A stretch of DNA of 64,000 bases from Hetaerina americana (lineage: Eukaryota; Arthropoda; Insecta; Odonata; Calopterygidae), in contig JAKTNV010000163.1 of assembly GCA_022747635.1 (NCBI GenBank), positions 485,629-549,628 on the forward strand, written 5' to 3'. Each line of letters starts with the position of its first letter. The stretch's first letter is position 1. This document shows positions 28,931 through 43,840 of this stretch, in pieces. The notes below the pieces were generated by a model, which made no database searches, was not told where the DNA came from, and saw only the letters and a list, made by a program, of their open reading frames with translations. The position numbers were made by a program, and so were the translations under genes.

Positions 28931-30339
28931 AAAATAAACTAACTTTCAACAGACACCACCATACTCACAGCTTAAATGTCCACGAAGCACGGACGACTCA
29001 ATGTTGATATTTTACTTCGTTGCTACGTTGTTTTCAACTCTCAATTACCTTTTTCAACAAACAGAAAAAACAACGATAAAATAAACTAACTTACAACAGA
29101 CACGACCATACTCACAGCTTAAATGTCCACGAAGCACGGACGACTCAATTTTGATATTTTACTTCGTTGCTACGTTGTTTTCAACTCTCAATTACATTTT
29201 TCAACAAACAATAAAAACAACGATTAAATAAACTAACTTACAACAGACACCACCATACTCACAGCTTAAATGTCCACGAAGCACGAACGACTCAATGTTA
29301 AAATTTTTATTCGTTGCTCCCTTGTTTTCAATCACACTTACCATTTTCAACAAACAGTAAAAAATACGATAAAATCAACTAACTTACAACAGACACGACC
29401 ATACTCACAGCTTAAATGTCCACGAAGCACGGACGACTCAATGTTGATATTTTTATTCGTTGCTCCGTTGTTTACAATCTCAATTACCTTTTTTAACAAA
29501 CAGTAAATACAACGATAAAATAAACTAACTTTCAACAGACACGACCATACTCACAGCTTAAATGTCCACGAAGCACGGACGACTCAATGTTGATATTTTA
29601 ATTCGTTGCTACGTTGTTTTCATTCTCAATTACCCTTTTCAATAAACAGTAAAAACAACGATAAAATAAACTAACTTTCAACAGACACGACCATACTCAC
29701 AGCTTAAATGTCCACGAAGCACGGACGACTCAATTTTGATATTTTAATTCGTTGATACGTTGTTTTCATTCTCAATTACCTTTTTTAACAAACAGAAAAA
29801 ACAACGATAAAATAAACTAACTTACAACAGACACGACCATACTCACAGCTTAAATGTCCACGAAGCACGGACGACTCAATGTTGATATTTTTATTCGTTG
29901 CACCGTTGTTTTCAATCTCAATTACCTTTTTCAACAAACAGTAAAAACAACGATAAAATAAACTAACTTACAACAGACACGACCATACTCACAGCTTAAA
30001 TGTCCACGAAGCACGGACGACTCAATGTTGATATTTTTATTCGTTGCTCCGTTGTTTACAATCTCAATTACCTTTTTTAACAAACAGTAAATACAACGAT
30101 AAAATAAACTAACTTACAACAGACACGACCATACTCACAGCTTAAATGTCCACGAAGCACGGACGACTCAATGTTTATATTTTAATTCGTTGCTACGTTG
30201 TTTTCATTCTCAATTACCCTTTTCAACAAACAGTAAAAACAACGATAAAATAAACTAACTTACAACAGACACCACCATACTCACAGCTTAAATGTCCACG
30301 AAGCACGGACGACTCAATTTTGATATTTTAATTCGTTGA
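28931..30339. repeat. Satellite A mosaic related to 17.7-18.4 kb
   Basis: Bases about 29530-30280 are co-linear with 17700-18450 (offset 11832 bp, 81 monomers), sharing the rare ttgcaccgttg monomer with a class II tail (tttttcaac, taaaaacaacg). Bases 29270-29400 hold the cacgaacgactcaatgttaaaattt variant. No gene is present. Confidence 0.82.
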
Positions 30340-33300
30340 TACGTTGTTTTCATTCTCAATAACCTTTTTCATCAAACAGTAGAAACAACGATAAAATAAA
30401 CTAACTTTCAACAGACACCACCATACTCACAGCTTAAATGTCCACGAAGCACGGACGACTCAATGTTGATATTTTACTTCGTTGCTACGTTGTTTTCATT
30501 CTCAATTACCTTTTTTAACAAACAGTAAATACAACGATAAAATAAACTAACTTACAACAGACACGACCATACTCACAGCTTAAATGTCCACGAAGCACGG
30601 ACGACTCAATGTTTATATTTTAATTCGTTGCTACGTTGTTTTCATTCTCAATTACCTTTTTTAACAAACAGTAAATACAACGATAAAATAAACTAACTTA
30701 CAAAAGACACGACCATACTCACAGCTTAAATGTCCACGAAGCACGGACGACTCAATGTTGATATTTTAATTCGTTTCTACGTTGTTTTCATTCTCAATTA
30801 CCCTTTTCAATAAACAGTAAAAACAACGATAAAATAAACTAACTTTCAACAGACACGACCATACTCACAGCTTAAATGTCCACGAAGCACGGACGACTCA
30901 ATTTTGATATTTTAATTCGTTGATACGTTGTTTTCATTCTCAATTACCTTTTTTAACAAACAGAAAAAACAACGATAAAATAAACTAACTTACAACAGAC
31001 ACGACCATACTCACAGCTTAAATGTCCACGAAGCACGGACGACTCAATGTTGATATTTTTATTCGTTGCTCCGTTGTTTACAATCTCAATTACCTTTTTT
31101 AACAAACAGTAAATACAACGATAAAATAAACTAACTTACAACAGACACGACCATACTCACAGCTTAAATGTCCACGAAGCACGGACGACTCAATGTTTAT
31201 ATTTTAATTCGTTGCTACGTTGTTTTCATTCTCAATTACCCTTTTCAACAAACAGTAAAAACAACGATAAAATAAACTAACTTACAACAGACACCACCAT
31301 ACTCACAGCTTTAATGTCCACGAAGCACGGACGACTCAATTTTGATATTTTAATTCGTTGATACGTTGTTTTCATTCTCAATTACCTTTTTCATCAAACA
31401 GTAGAAACAACGATAAAATAAACTAACTTTCAACAGACACCACCATACTCACAGCTTAAATGTCCACGAAGCACGGACGACTCAATGTTGATATTTTACT
31501 TCGTTGCTACGTTGTTTTCAACTCTCAATTACCTTTTTCAACAAACAGAAAAAACAACGATAAAATAAACTAACTCACAACAGACACGACCATACTCACA
31601 GCTTAAATGTCCACGAAGCACGGACGACTCAATGTTGATATTTTTATTCGTTGCTCCGTTGTTTTCAATCTCAATTACCATTTTCTACAAACAGTAAAAA
31701 ATACGATAAGATAAACTAACTTACAACAGACACCACCATACTCACAGCTTAATGTCCACGAAGCACGGACGACTCAATGTTGATATTTTAATTCGTTGCT
31801 ACGTTGTTTTCATTCTCAATTACCATTTTCAACAAACAGTAAAAACAACGATAAAATAAACTAACTTACAACAGACACGACCATACTCACAGCTTAAATG
31901 TCCACGAAGCACGGACGGCTCAATGTTGATATTTTATTCGTTGCTCCGTTGTTTTCAATCTCAATTACCATTTTCAACAAACAGTAAAAAATAGGATAAA
32001 ATAAACTAACTTACAACAGACACCAACATACTCACAGCTTAAATGACCACGAAGCACGGACGACTCAATGTTGATATTTTATTCGTTGCTCCGTTGTTTT
32101 CAATCTCAATTACCATTTTCAACAAACAGTAAAAAATACGATAAAATAAACTAACTTACAACAGACACCACCATACTCACAGCTTAAATGACCACGAAGC
32201 ACGAACGACTCAATGTTGATATTTTTATTCGTTGCTCCGTTGTTTTCAATCTCAATTACCATTTTCAACAAACATAAAAAAATACGATAAAATAAACTAA
32301 CTTACAACAGAAACCACCATACTCACAGCTTAAATGTCCACGAAGCACGGACGACTCAATGTTGATATTTTTATTCGTTGCTCCCTTGTTTTCAATCACA
32401 ATTACCATTTTCAACAAACAGTAAAAACCACAATAAAATAAACTAACTTACAACAGAAACCACCATACTCACAGCTTAAATGACCACGAAGCACGGACGA
32501 CTCAATTTTGATATTTTAATTCGATGCTTCGTTGTTTTTAACTCTCAATTACCTTTTTCAACAAACAGTAAAAACAAGGATAAAAAAAAACTAACTTACA
32601 ACAGACACGACCATACTCACAGTTTAAATGTCCACGAAGCACGGACGACTCAATGTTGATATTTTAATTCGTTGCTACGTTGTTTTCATTCTCAATTACC
32701 CTTTTCAATAAACAGTAAAAACAACGATAAAATAAACTAACTTTCAACAGACACGACCATACTCACAGCTTAAATGTCCACGAAGCACGGACGACTCAAT
32801 TTTGATATTTTAATTCGTTGATACGTTGTTTTCGTTCTCAATTACCATTTTCAACAAACAGTAAAAAATACGATAAGATAAACTAACTTACAACAGACAC
32901 CACCATACTCACAGCTTAAATGTCCACGAAGCACGGACGACTCAATGTTGATATTTTAATTCGTTGCTACGTTGTTTTCAACTCTCAATTACCTTTTTCA
33001 ACAAACAGAAAAAACAACGATAAAATAAACTAACTTACAACAGACACGACCATACTCACAGCTTAAATGTCCACGAAGCACGGACGACTCAATGTTGATA
33101 TTTTTATTCGTTGCACCGTTGTTTTCAATCTCAATTACCATTTTCAACAAACAGTAAAAAATACGATAAGATAAACTAACTTACAACAGACACCACCATA
33201 CTCACACCTTAAATGTCCACGAAGCACGGACGACTCAATGTTGATATTTTAATTCGTTGCTACGTTGTTTTCAACTCTCAATTACCTTTTTCAACAAACA

Positions 33301-33553
33301 GAAAAAACAACGATAAAATAAACTAACTTACAACAGACACGACCATACTCACAGCTTAAATGTCCACGAAGCACGGACGACTCAATGTTGACATTTTTAT
33401 TCGTTGCTCCGTTGTTTTCAATCTCAATTACCATTTTCTACAAACAGTAAAAAATACGATAAGATAAACTAACTTACAACAGACACCACCATACTCACAG
33501 CTTAAAGGTCCACGAAGCACGGACGACTCAATGTTGATATTTTAATTCGTTGA
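30340..33553. repeat. 22-monomer satellite A unit, 3214 bp, copy 1
   Basis: The rare ctcaataaccttt variant lies at 30357 and again at 33571, and the acttacaaaagac variant at 30700 and 33914, a constant 3214 bp (22 monomers). Most of this unit, 31279-33553, is also the right member of the 12854-bp duplication with 18425-20699. Confidence 0.85.
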
Positions 33554-34408
33554 TACGTTGTTTTCATTCTCAATAACCTTTTTCATCAAACAGTAGAAAC
33601 AACGATAAAATAAACTAACTTTCAACAGACACCACCATACTCACAGCTTAAATGTCCACGAAGCACGGACGACTCAATGTTGATATTTTACTTCGTTGCT
33701 ACGTTGTTTTCATTCTCAATTACCTTTTTTAACAAACAGTAAATACAACGATAAAATAAACTAACTTACAACAGACACCACCATACTCACAGCTTAAATG
33801 TCCACGAAGCACGGACGACTCAATGTTTATATTTTAATTCGTTGCTACGTTGTTTTCATTCTCAATTACCTTTTTTAACAAACAGTAAATACAACGATAA
33901 AATAAACTAACTTACAAAAGACACGACCATACTCACAGCTTAAATGTCCACGAAGCACGGACGACTCAATGTTGATATTTTAATTCGTTGCTACGTTTTT
34001 TTCATTCTCAATTACCCTTTTCAATAAACAGTAAAAACAACGATAAAATAAACTAACTTTCAACAGACACGACCATACTCACAGCTTAAATGTCCACGAA
34101 GCACGGACGACTCAATTTTGATATTTTAATTCGTTGATACGTTGTTTTCATTCTCAATTACCTTTTTTAACAAACAGAAAAAACAACGATAAAATAAACT
34201 AACTTACAACAGACACGACCATACTCACAGCTTTAATGTCCACGAAGCACGGACGACTCAATGTTGATATTTTTATTCGTTGCTCCGTTGTTTACAATCT
34301 CAATTACCTTTTTTAACAAACAGTAAATACAACGATAAAATAAACTAACTTACAACAGACACGACCATACTCACAGCTTAAATGTCCACGAAGCACGGAC
34401 GACTCAAT
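33554..34408. repeat. 22-monomer satellite A unit, truncated copy 2
   Basis: Matches 30340-31194 at offset 3214 bp, with small differences such as acgtttttttcatt near 33995 and cagctttaatgtcc near 34229. It stops near 34408, where atgttgatattttac replaces the expected atgtttatatttt. Confidence 0.83.
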
Positions 34409-34492
34409 GTTGATATTTTACTTCGTTGCTACGTTGTTTTCAACTCTCAATTACCTTTTTCAACAAACAGAAAAAACAACGATAAAATAAAC

Positions 34493-35125
34493 TAACTTAC
34501 AACAGACACGACCATACTCACAGCTTTAATGTCCACGAAGCACGGACGACTCAATGTTGATATTTTTATTCGTTGCTCCGTTGTTTTCAATCTCAATTAC
34601 CATTTTCTACAAACAGTAAAAAATACGATAAGATAAACTAACTTACAACAGACACCACCATACTCACAGCTTAATGTCCACGAAGCACGGACGACTCAAT
34701 GTTGATATTTTAATTCGTTGCTACGTTGTTTTCATTCTCAATTACCATTTTCAACAAACAGTAAAAACAACGATAAAATAAACTAACTTACAACAGACAC
34801 GACCATACTCACAGCTTAAATGTCCACGAAGCACGGACGGCTCAATGTTGATATTTTATTCGTTGCTCCGTTGTTTTCAATCTCAATTACCATTTTCAAC
34901 AAACAGTAAAAAATAGGATAAAATAAACTAACTTACAACAGACACCAACATACTCACAGCTTAAATGACCACGAAGCACGGACGACTCAATGTTGATATT
35001 TTATTCGTTGCTCCGTTGTTTTCAATCTCAATTACCATTTTCAACAAACAGTAAAAAATACGATAAAATAAACTAACTTACAACAGACACCACCATACTC
35101 ACAGCTTAAATGACCACGAAGCACG
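34493..35125. repeat. About 630-bp satellite A segment, member of a four-copy family
   Basis: The segment with acggacggctc occurs at 19061, 31915, 34837 and 36442, giving spacings of 12854, 2922 and 1605 bp (88, 20 and 11 monomers). Each carries the one-base-short cagcttaatgtcc monomer, then acggacggctc, then two atattttattcg monomers with accaacatac between them. Confidence 0.85.
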
Positions 35126-36689
35126 GACGACTCAATTTTGATATTTTAATTCGATGCTTCGTTGTTTTTAACTCTCAATTACCTTTTTCAACAAACAGTA
35201 AAAGCAAGGATAAAAAAAAACTAACTTACAACAGACACGACCATACTCACAGTTTAAATGTCCACGAAGCACGGACGACTCAATGTTGATATTTTTATTC
35301 GTTGCTCCGTTGTTTTCAATCTCAATTACCATTTTCAACAAACAGTAAAAAATACGATATAATAAACTAACTTACAACAGACACCACCATACTCACAGCT
35401 TAAATGTCCACGAAGCACGGACGACTCAATGTTGATATTTTTATTCGTCGCTCCCTTGTTTTCAATCACAATTACCATTTTCAACAAACAGTAAAAACCA
35501 CAATAAAATAAACTAACTTTCAACAGACACGACCATACTCACAGCTTAAATGTCCACGAAGCACGGACGACTCAATTTTGATATTTTAATTCGTTGATAC
35601 GTTGTTTTCGTTCTCAATTACCATTTTCAACAAACAGTAAAAAATACGATAAGATAAACTAACTTACAACAGACACCACCGTACTCACAGCTTAAATGTC
35701 CACGATGCACGGACGACTCAATGTTTATATTTTAATTCGTTGCTACGTTGTTTTCATTCTCAATTACCCTTTTCAACAAACAGTAAAAACAACGATAAAA
35801 TAAACTAACTTACAACAGACACCACCATACTCACAGCTTTAATGTCCACGAAGCACGGACGACTCAATTTTGATATTTTATTCGTTGATACGTTGTTTTC
35901 ATTCTCAATTACCTTTTTCATCAAACAGTAGAAACAACGATAAAATAAACTAACTTTCAACAGACACCACCATACTCACAGCTTAAATGTCCACGAAGCA
36001 CGGACGACTCAATGTTGATATTTTACTTCGTTGCTACGTTGTTTTCAACTCTCAATTACCTTTTTCAACAAACAGAAAAAACAACGATAAAATAAACTAA
36101 CTTACAACAGACACGACCATACTCACAGCTTAAATGTCCACGAAGCACGGACGACTCAATGTTGATATTTTTATTCGTTGCTCCGTTGTTTTCAATCTCA
36201 ATTACCATTTTCTACAAACAGTAAAAAATACGATAAGATAAACTAACTTACAACAGACACCACCATACTCACAGCTTAATGTCCACGAAGCACGGACGAC
36301 TCAATGTTGATATTTTAATTCGTTGCTACGTTGTTTTCATTCTCAATTACCATTTTCAACAAACAGTAAAAACAACGATAAAATAAACTAACTTACAACA
36401 GACACGACCATACTCACAGCTTAAATGTCCACGAAGCACGGACGGCTCAATGTTGATATTTTATTCGTTGCTCCGTTGTTTTCAATCTCAATTACCATTT
36501 TCAACAAACAGTAAAAAATAGGATAAAATAAACTAACTTACAACAGACACCAACATACTCACAGCTTAAATGACCACGAAGCACGGACGACTCAATGTTG
36601 ATATTTTATTCGTTGCTCCGTTGTTTTCAATCTCAATTACCATTTTCAACAAACAGTAAAAAATACGATAAAATAAACTAACTTACAAC
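35126..36689. repeat. Satellite A mosaic
   Basis: Bases about 35126-35640 are co-linear with 37022-37536 (offset 1896 bp, 13 monomers), including the attcgtcgctccc variant. Bases 36098-36689 are another copy of the acggacggctc segment. The junction between them, 35700-36098, resembles 31180-31570. No gene is present. Confidence 0.82.
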
Positions 36690-39171
36690 AGACACCACCA
36701 TACTCACAGCTTAAATGACCACGAAGCACGAACGACTCAATGTTGATATTTTTATTCGTTGCTCCGTTGTTTTCAATCTCAATTACCATTTTCAACAAAC
36801 AGTAAAAAATACGATAAAATAAACTAACTTACAACAGAAACCACCATACTCACAGCTTAAATGTCCACGAAGCACGGACGACTCAATGTTGATATTTTTA
36901 TTCGTTGCTCCCTTGTTTTCAATCACAATTACCATTTTCAACAAACAGTAAAAACCACAATAAAATAAACTAACTTACAACAGACACCACCATACTCACA
37001 GCTTAAATGACCACGAAGCACGGACGACTCAATTTTGATATTTTAATTCGATGCTTCGTTGTTTTTAACTCTCAATTACCTTTTTCAACAAACAGTAAAA
37101 GCAAGGATAAAAAAAACTAACTTACAACAGACACGACCATACTCACAGTTTAAATGTCCACGAAGCACGGACGACTCAATGTTGATATTTTTATTCGTTG
37201 CTCCGTTGTTTTCAATCTCAATTACCATTTTCAACAAACAGTAAAAAATACGATATAATAAACTAACTTACAACAGACACCACCATACTCACAGCTTAAA
37301 TGTCCACGAAGCACGGACGACTCAATGTTGATATTTTTATTCGTCGCTCCCTTGTTTTCAATCACAATTACCATTTTCAACAAACAGTAAAAACCACAAT
37401 AAAATAAACTAACTTTCAACAGACATGACCATACTCACAGCTTAAATGTCCACGAAGCACGGACGACTCAATTTTGATATTTTAATTCGTTGATACGTTG
37501 TTTTCGTTCTCAATTACCATTTTCAACAAACAGTAAAAAATACGATAAGATAAACTAACTTACAACAGACACCACCATACTCACAGCTTAAATGTCCACG
37601 AAGCACGGACGACTCAATGTTGATATTTTAATTCGTTGCTACGTTGTTTTCAACTCTCAATTACCTTTTTCAACAAACAGAAAAAACAACGATAAAATAA
37701 ACTAACTTACAACAGACACGACCATACTCACAGCTTAAATGTCCACGAAGCACGGACGACTCAATGTTGATATTTTAATTCGTTGCTACGTTGTTTTCAA
37801 TCTCAATTACCATTTTCAACAAACAGTAAAAAATACGATAAGATAAACTAACTTACAACAGACACCACCATACTCACACCTTAAATGTCCACGAAGCACG
37901 GACGACTCAATGTTGATATTTTTATTCGTTGCTCCGTTGTTTTCAATCTCAATTACCATTTTCTACAAACAGTAAAAAATACGATAAGATAAACTAACTT
38001 ACAACAGACACCACCATACTCACAGCTTAAAGGTCCACGAAGCACGGACGACTCAATGTTGATATTTTAATTCGTTGATACGTTGTTTTCATTCTCAATC
38101 ACCTTTTTCAACAAACAGTAAAAACAACGATAAAATATACTAACTTACAACAGACACCACCATACTCACAGCTTAAATGACCACGAAGCACGGACGACTC
38201 AATGTTGATATTTTAATTCGTTGCTACGTTGTTTTCATTCTCAATTACCCTTTTCAATAAACAGTAAAAACAACGATTAAATAAACTAACTTACAACAGA
38301 CACCACCGTACTCACAGCTTAAATGTCCACGATGCACGGACGACTCAATTTTGATATTTTAATTCGTTGATACGTTGTTTTCATTCTCAATTACCCTTTT
38401 CAACAAACAGTAGAAACAACGATAAAATAAACTAACTTTCAACAGACACCACCATACTCACAGCTTAAAAGTCCACGAAGCACGGACGACTCAATGTTGA
38501 TATTTTACTTCGTTGCTACGTTGTTTTCAATCTCAATTACCTTTTTCAACAAACAGTAAAAACAACGATAAAATAAACTAACTTACAACAGACACGACCA
38601 TACTCACAGCTTAAATGTCCACGAAGCACGGACGACTCAATGTTTATATTTTAATTCGTTGCTACGTTGTTTTCATTCTCAATTACCTTTTTTAACAAAC
38701 AGTAAATACAACGATAAAATAAACTAACTTACAACAGACACGACCATACTCACAGCTTAAATGTCCACGAAGCACGGACGACTCAATGTTGATATTTTAT
38801 TCGTTGCTCCGTTGTTTTCAATCTCAATTACCATTTTCAACAAACAGTAAAAAATAGGATAAAATAAACTAACTTACAACAGACACCAACATACTCACAG
38901 CTTAAATGACCACGAAGCACGGACGACTCAATGTTGATATTTTATTCGTTGCTCCGTTGTTTTCAATCTCAATTACCATTTTCAACAAACAGTAAAAAAT
39001 ACGATAAAATAAACTAACTTACAACAGACACCACCATACTCACAGCTTAAATGTCCACGAAGCACGGACGACTCAATGTTGATATTTTTATTCGTTGCTC
39101 CCTTGTTTTCAATCACAATTACCATTTTAAACAAACAGTAAAAACCACAATAAAATAAACTAACTTACAAC
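36690..39171. repeat. 17-monomer higher-order repeat, 2482 bp, copy 1
   Basis: Periodic at 2482-2483 bp with the next unit: attcgtcgctccc near 37342 and 39825, taaaggtcc near 38030 and 40512, and the variant pair caccgtactc with cacgatgcacgg near 38307-38338 and 40789-40820. It has the same monomer number as the 2433-bp unit but contains no truncated monomer, so it is a separate higher-order form. Confidence 0.85.
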
Positions 39172-41350
39172 AGACACCACCATACTCACAACTTAAATGA
39201 CCACGAAGCACGAACGACTCAATGTTGATATTTTTATTCGTTGCTCCGTTGTTTTCAATCTCAATTACCATTTTCAACAAACAGTAAAAAATACGATAAA
39301 ATAAACTAACTTACAACAGAAACCACCATACTCACAGCTTAAATGTCCACGAAGCACGGACGACTCAATGTTGATATTTTTATTCGTTGCTCCCTTGTTT
39401 TCAATCACAATTACCATTTTCAACAAACAGTAAAAACCACAATAAAATAAACTAACTTACAACAGACACCACCATACTCACAGCTTAAATGACCACGAAG
39501 CACGGACGACTCAATTTTGATATTTTAATTCGATGCTTCGTTGTTTTTAACTCTCAATTACCTTTTTCAACAAACAGTAAAAACAAGGATAAAAAAAAAC
39601 TAACTTACAACAGACACGACCATACTCACAGTTTAAATGTCCACGAAGCACGGACGACTCAATGTTGATATTTTTATTCGTTGCTCCGTTGTTTTCAATC
39701 TCAATTACCATTTTCAACAAACAGTAAAAAATACGATATAATAAACTAACTTACAACAGACACCACCATACTCACAGCTTAAATGTCCACGAAGCACGGA
39801 CGACTCAATGTTGATATTTTTATTCGTCGCTCCCTTGTTTTCAATCACAATTACCATTTTCAACAAACAGTAAAAACCACAATAAAATAAACTAACTTTC
39901 AACAGACACGACCATACTCACAGCTTAAATGTCCACGAAGCACGGACGACTCAATTTTGATATTTTAATTCGTTGATACGTTGTTTTCGTTCTCAATTAC
40001 CATTTTCAACAAACAGTAAAAAATACGATAAGATAAACTAACTTACAACAGACACCACCATACTCACAGCTTAAATGTCCACGAAGCACGGACGACTCAA
40101 TGTTGATATTTTAATTCGTTGCTACGTTGTTTTCAACTCTCAATTACCTTTTTCAACAAACAGAAAAAACAACGATAAAATAAACTAACTTACAACAGAC
40201 ACGACCATACTCACAGCTTAAATGTCCACGAAGCACGGACGACTCAATGTTGATATTTTTATTCGTTGCACCGTTGTTTTCAATCTCAATTACCATTTTC
40301 AACAAACAGTAAAAAATACGATAAGATAAACTAACTTACAACAGACACCACCATACTCACAGCTTAAATGTCCACGAAGCACGGACGACTCAATGTTGAT
40401 ATTTTTATTCGTTGCTCCGTTGTTTTCAATCTCAATTACCATTTTCTACAAACAGTAAAAAATACGATAAGATAAACTAACTTACAACAGACACCACCAT
40501 ACTCACAGCTTAAAGGTCCACGAAGCACGGACGACTCAATGTTGATATTTTAATTCGTTGATACGTTGTTTTCATTCTCAATCACCTTTTTCAACAAACA
40601 GTAAAAACAACGATAAAATATACTAACTTACAACAGACACCACAATACTCACAGCTTAAATGACCACGAAGCACGGACGACTCAATGTTGATATTTTAAT
40701 TCGTTGCTACGTTGTTTTCATTCTCAATTACCCTTTTCAATAAACAGTAAAAACAACGATTAAATAAACTAACTTACAACAGACACCACCGTACTCACAG
40801 CTTAAATGTCCACGATGCACGGACGACTCAATTTTGATATTTTAATTCGTTGATACGTTGTTTTCATTCTCAATTACCCTTTTCAACAAACAGTAGAAAC
40901 AACGATAAAATAAACTAACTTACAACAGACACGACCATACTCACAGCTTAAATGTCCACGAAGCACGGACGACTCAATGTTGATATTTTATTCGTTGCTC
41001 CGTTGTTTTCAATCTCAATTACCATTTTCAACAAACAGTAAAAAATAGGATAAAATAAACTAACTTACAACAGACACCAACATACTCACAGCTTAAATGA
41101 CCACGAAGCACGGACGACTCAATGTTGATATTTTATTCGTTGCTCCGTTGTTTTCAATCTCAATTACCATTTTCAACAAACAGTAAAAAATACGATAAAA
41201 TAAACTAACAACAGACACCACCATACTCACAGCTTAAATGTCCACGAAGCACGGACGACTCAATGTTGATATTTTTATTCGTTGCTCCCTTGTTTTCAAT
41301 CACAATTACCATTTTAAACAAACAGTAAAAACCACAATAAAATAAACTAA
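39172..41350. repeat. 17-monomer higher-order repeat, copy 2 with internal deletion
   Basis: Follows the preceding unit, then loses two monomers at about 40920: after the gatgcacgg monomer the taaaagtccacg and following monomers of copy 1 (about 38440-38730) are missing. A five-base deletion also turns aaactaacttacaacagac into aaactaacaacagac near 41206. The later part matches 38880-39165 at offset about 2185-2190 bp. Confidence 0.82.
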
Positions 41351-42483
41351 CTTACAACAGACACCACCATACTCACAGCTTAAATGACCACGAAGCACGG
41401 ACGACTCAATTTTGATATTTTAATTCGATGCTACGTTGTTTTCATTCTCAATTGCCCTTTTCAATAAACAGTAAAAACAACGATAAAATAAACTAACTTT
41501 CAACAGACACGACCATACTCACAGCTTAAATGTCCACGAAGCACGGACGACTCAATTTTGATATTTTAATTCGTTGATACGTTGTTTTCATTCTCAATTA
41601 CCTTTTTCATCAAACAGTAGAAACAACGATAAAATAAACTAACTTACAACAGACTCCACCATACTCACAGCTTAAATGTCAACGAAGCACGGACGACTCA
41701 ATTTTGATATTTTAATTCGTTGCTACGTTGTTTTTAACTCTCAATTACCTTTTTCAACAAACAGTAAAAACAACGATAAAAAAAACTAACATACAACAGA
41801 CACGACCATACTCACAGCTTAAATGTCCATGAAGCACGGACGACTCAATGTTGATATTTTAATTCGTTGCTACGTTGTTTTCATTCTCAATTACCCTTTT
41901 CAGCAAACAGTAAAAACAACGCTGAAATAAGCTAACTTACAACAGACACCACCATACTCACAGCTTAAATGTCCACGAAGCACGGACGACTCAATGTTGA
42001 TATTTTAATTCGTTGCTACGTTGTTTTCATTCTCAATTACCCTTTTCAACAAACAGTAAAAACAACGATAAAATAAACTAACTTACAACAGAAACCACCA
42101 TACTCATAGCTTAAATGTCCACGAAGCACGGACGACTCAATGTTGATATTTTAATTCGTTGCTACGTTGTTTTCAACTCTCAATTACCTTTTTCATCAAA
42201 CAGTAGAAACAACGATAAAATAAACTAACTTTCAACAGACACCACCATACTCACAGCTTAAATGTCCACGAAGCACGGACGACTCAATGTTGATATTTTT
42301 ATTCGTTGCTCCGTTGTTTTCAATCTCAATTACCATTTTCTACAAACAGTAAAAAATACGATAAGATAAACTAACTTACAACAGACACCACCATACTCAC
42401 AGCTTAAAGGTCCACGAAGCACGGACGACTCAATGTTGATATTTTAATTCGTTGATACGTTGTTTTCATTCTCAATCACCTTT
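41351..42483. repeat. Satellite A mosaic
   Basis: Class I and II monomers, including gactccaccat (near 41653), aacgataaaaaaaactaac (near 41773) and gtccatgaagc (near 41826). The last two also occur together at 22060-22120, so this is another displaced copy of that neighbourhood. No gene is seen. Confidence 0.82.
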
Positions 42484-43840
42484 TTCAACAAACAGTAAAA
42501 ACAACGATAAAATATACTAACTTACAACAGACACCACCATACTCACAGCTTAAATGACCACGAAGCACGGACGACTCAATTTTGATATTTTAATTCGTTG
42601 ATACGTTGTTTTCATTCTCAATTACCCTTTTCAACAAACAGTAGAAACAACGATAAAATAAACTAACTTTCAACAGACACCACCATACTCACAGCTTAAA
42701 AGTCCACGAAGCACGGACGACTCAATGTTGATATTTAATTCGTTGCTCCGTTGTTTTCAATCTCAATTACCATTTTCAACAAACAGTAAAAAATAGGATA
42801 AAATAAACTAACTTACAACAGACACCAACATACTCACAGCTTAAATGACCACGAAGCACGGACGACTCAATGTTGATATTTTATTCGATGCTCCGTTGTT
42901 TTCAATCTCAATTACCATTTTAACAAACAGTAAAAAATACGATAAAATAAACTAACTTACAACAGACACCACCATACTCACAGCTTAAATGACCACGAAG
43001 CACGAACGACTCAATGTTGATATTTTTTTTCGTTGCTCCGTTGTTTTCAATCTCAATTACCATTTTCAACAAACAGTAAAAAATACGATAAAATAAACTA
43101 ACTTACAACAGACACCACCATACTCACAGCTTAAATGTCCACGAAGCACGGACGACTCAATGTTGATATTTTTATTCGTTGCTCCCTTGTTTTCAATCAC
43201 AATTACCATTTTAAACAAACAGTAAAAACCACAATAAAATAAACTAACTTACAACAGACACCACCATACTCACAGCTTAAATGATTACGAAGCACGGACG
43301 ACTCAATTTTGATATTTTAATTCGATGCTACGTTGTTTTTAACTCTCAATTACCTTTTTCAACAAACAGTAAAAACAAGGATAAAAAAAAACTAACTTAC
43401 AACAGACACGACCATACTCACAGCTTAAATGTCCACGAAGCACGGACGAATCAATGTTGATATTTTAATTCGTTGCTACGTTGTTTTCATTCTCAATTAC
43501 CCTTTTCAACAAACAGTAAAAACAACGATAAAATAAACTAACTTACACCAGACACCACCATACTCACAGCTTAAATGTCCACAAAGCACGGACGACTCAA
43601 TGTTGATATTTTAATTCGTTGCTACGTTGTTTTCATTCTCAATTACCTTTTTCAACAAACAGTAAAAACAACGATAAAATAAACTAACTTACAACAGACA
43701 CAACCATACTCACAGCTTAAATGTCCACGAAGCACGGACGACTCAATGTTGATATTTTATTCGTTGCTCCGTTGTTTTCAATCTCAATTACCATTTTCAA
43801 CAAACAGTAAAAAATACGATAAAATAAACTAACTTACAAC
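42484..43840. repeat. 1.36-kb satellite A segment, copy 1 (offset 3213 bp)
   Basis: Co-linear with 45697-47053. Shared rare variants are aaaatatactaac, taaaagtccacg, gatatttaattcg, ttattcgatgctcc, atattttttttcg, aaatgattacgaag (43281 and 46494) and cggacgaatcaatg. The offset is 22 monomers, the same number as the separate 3214-bp unit at 30.3-34.4 kb. Confidence 0.9.

Noticed and set aside
29270..39902. Reading frames of 61-78 residues at 29270 (+), 29347 (-), 35335 (-), 37059 (+), 37231 (-) and 39714 (-)
   Set aside because: All are chance openings across A monomers and follow the repeat classes, not a gene. There is no conserved domain or codon bias.
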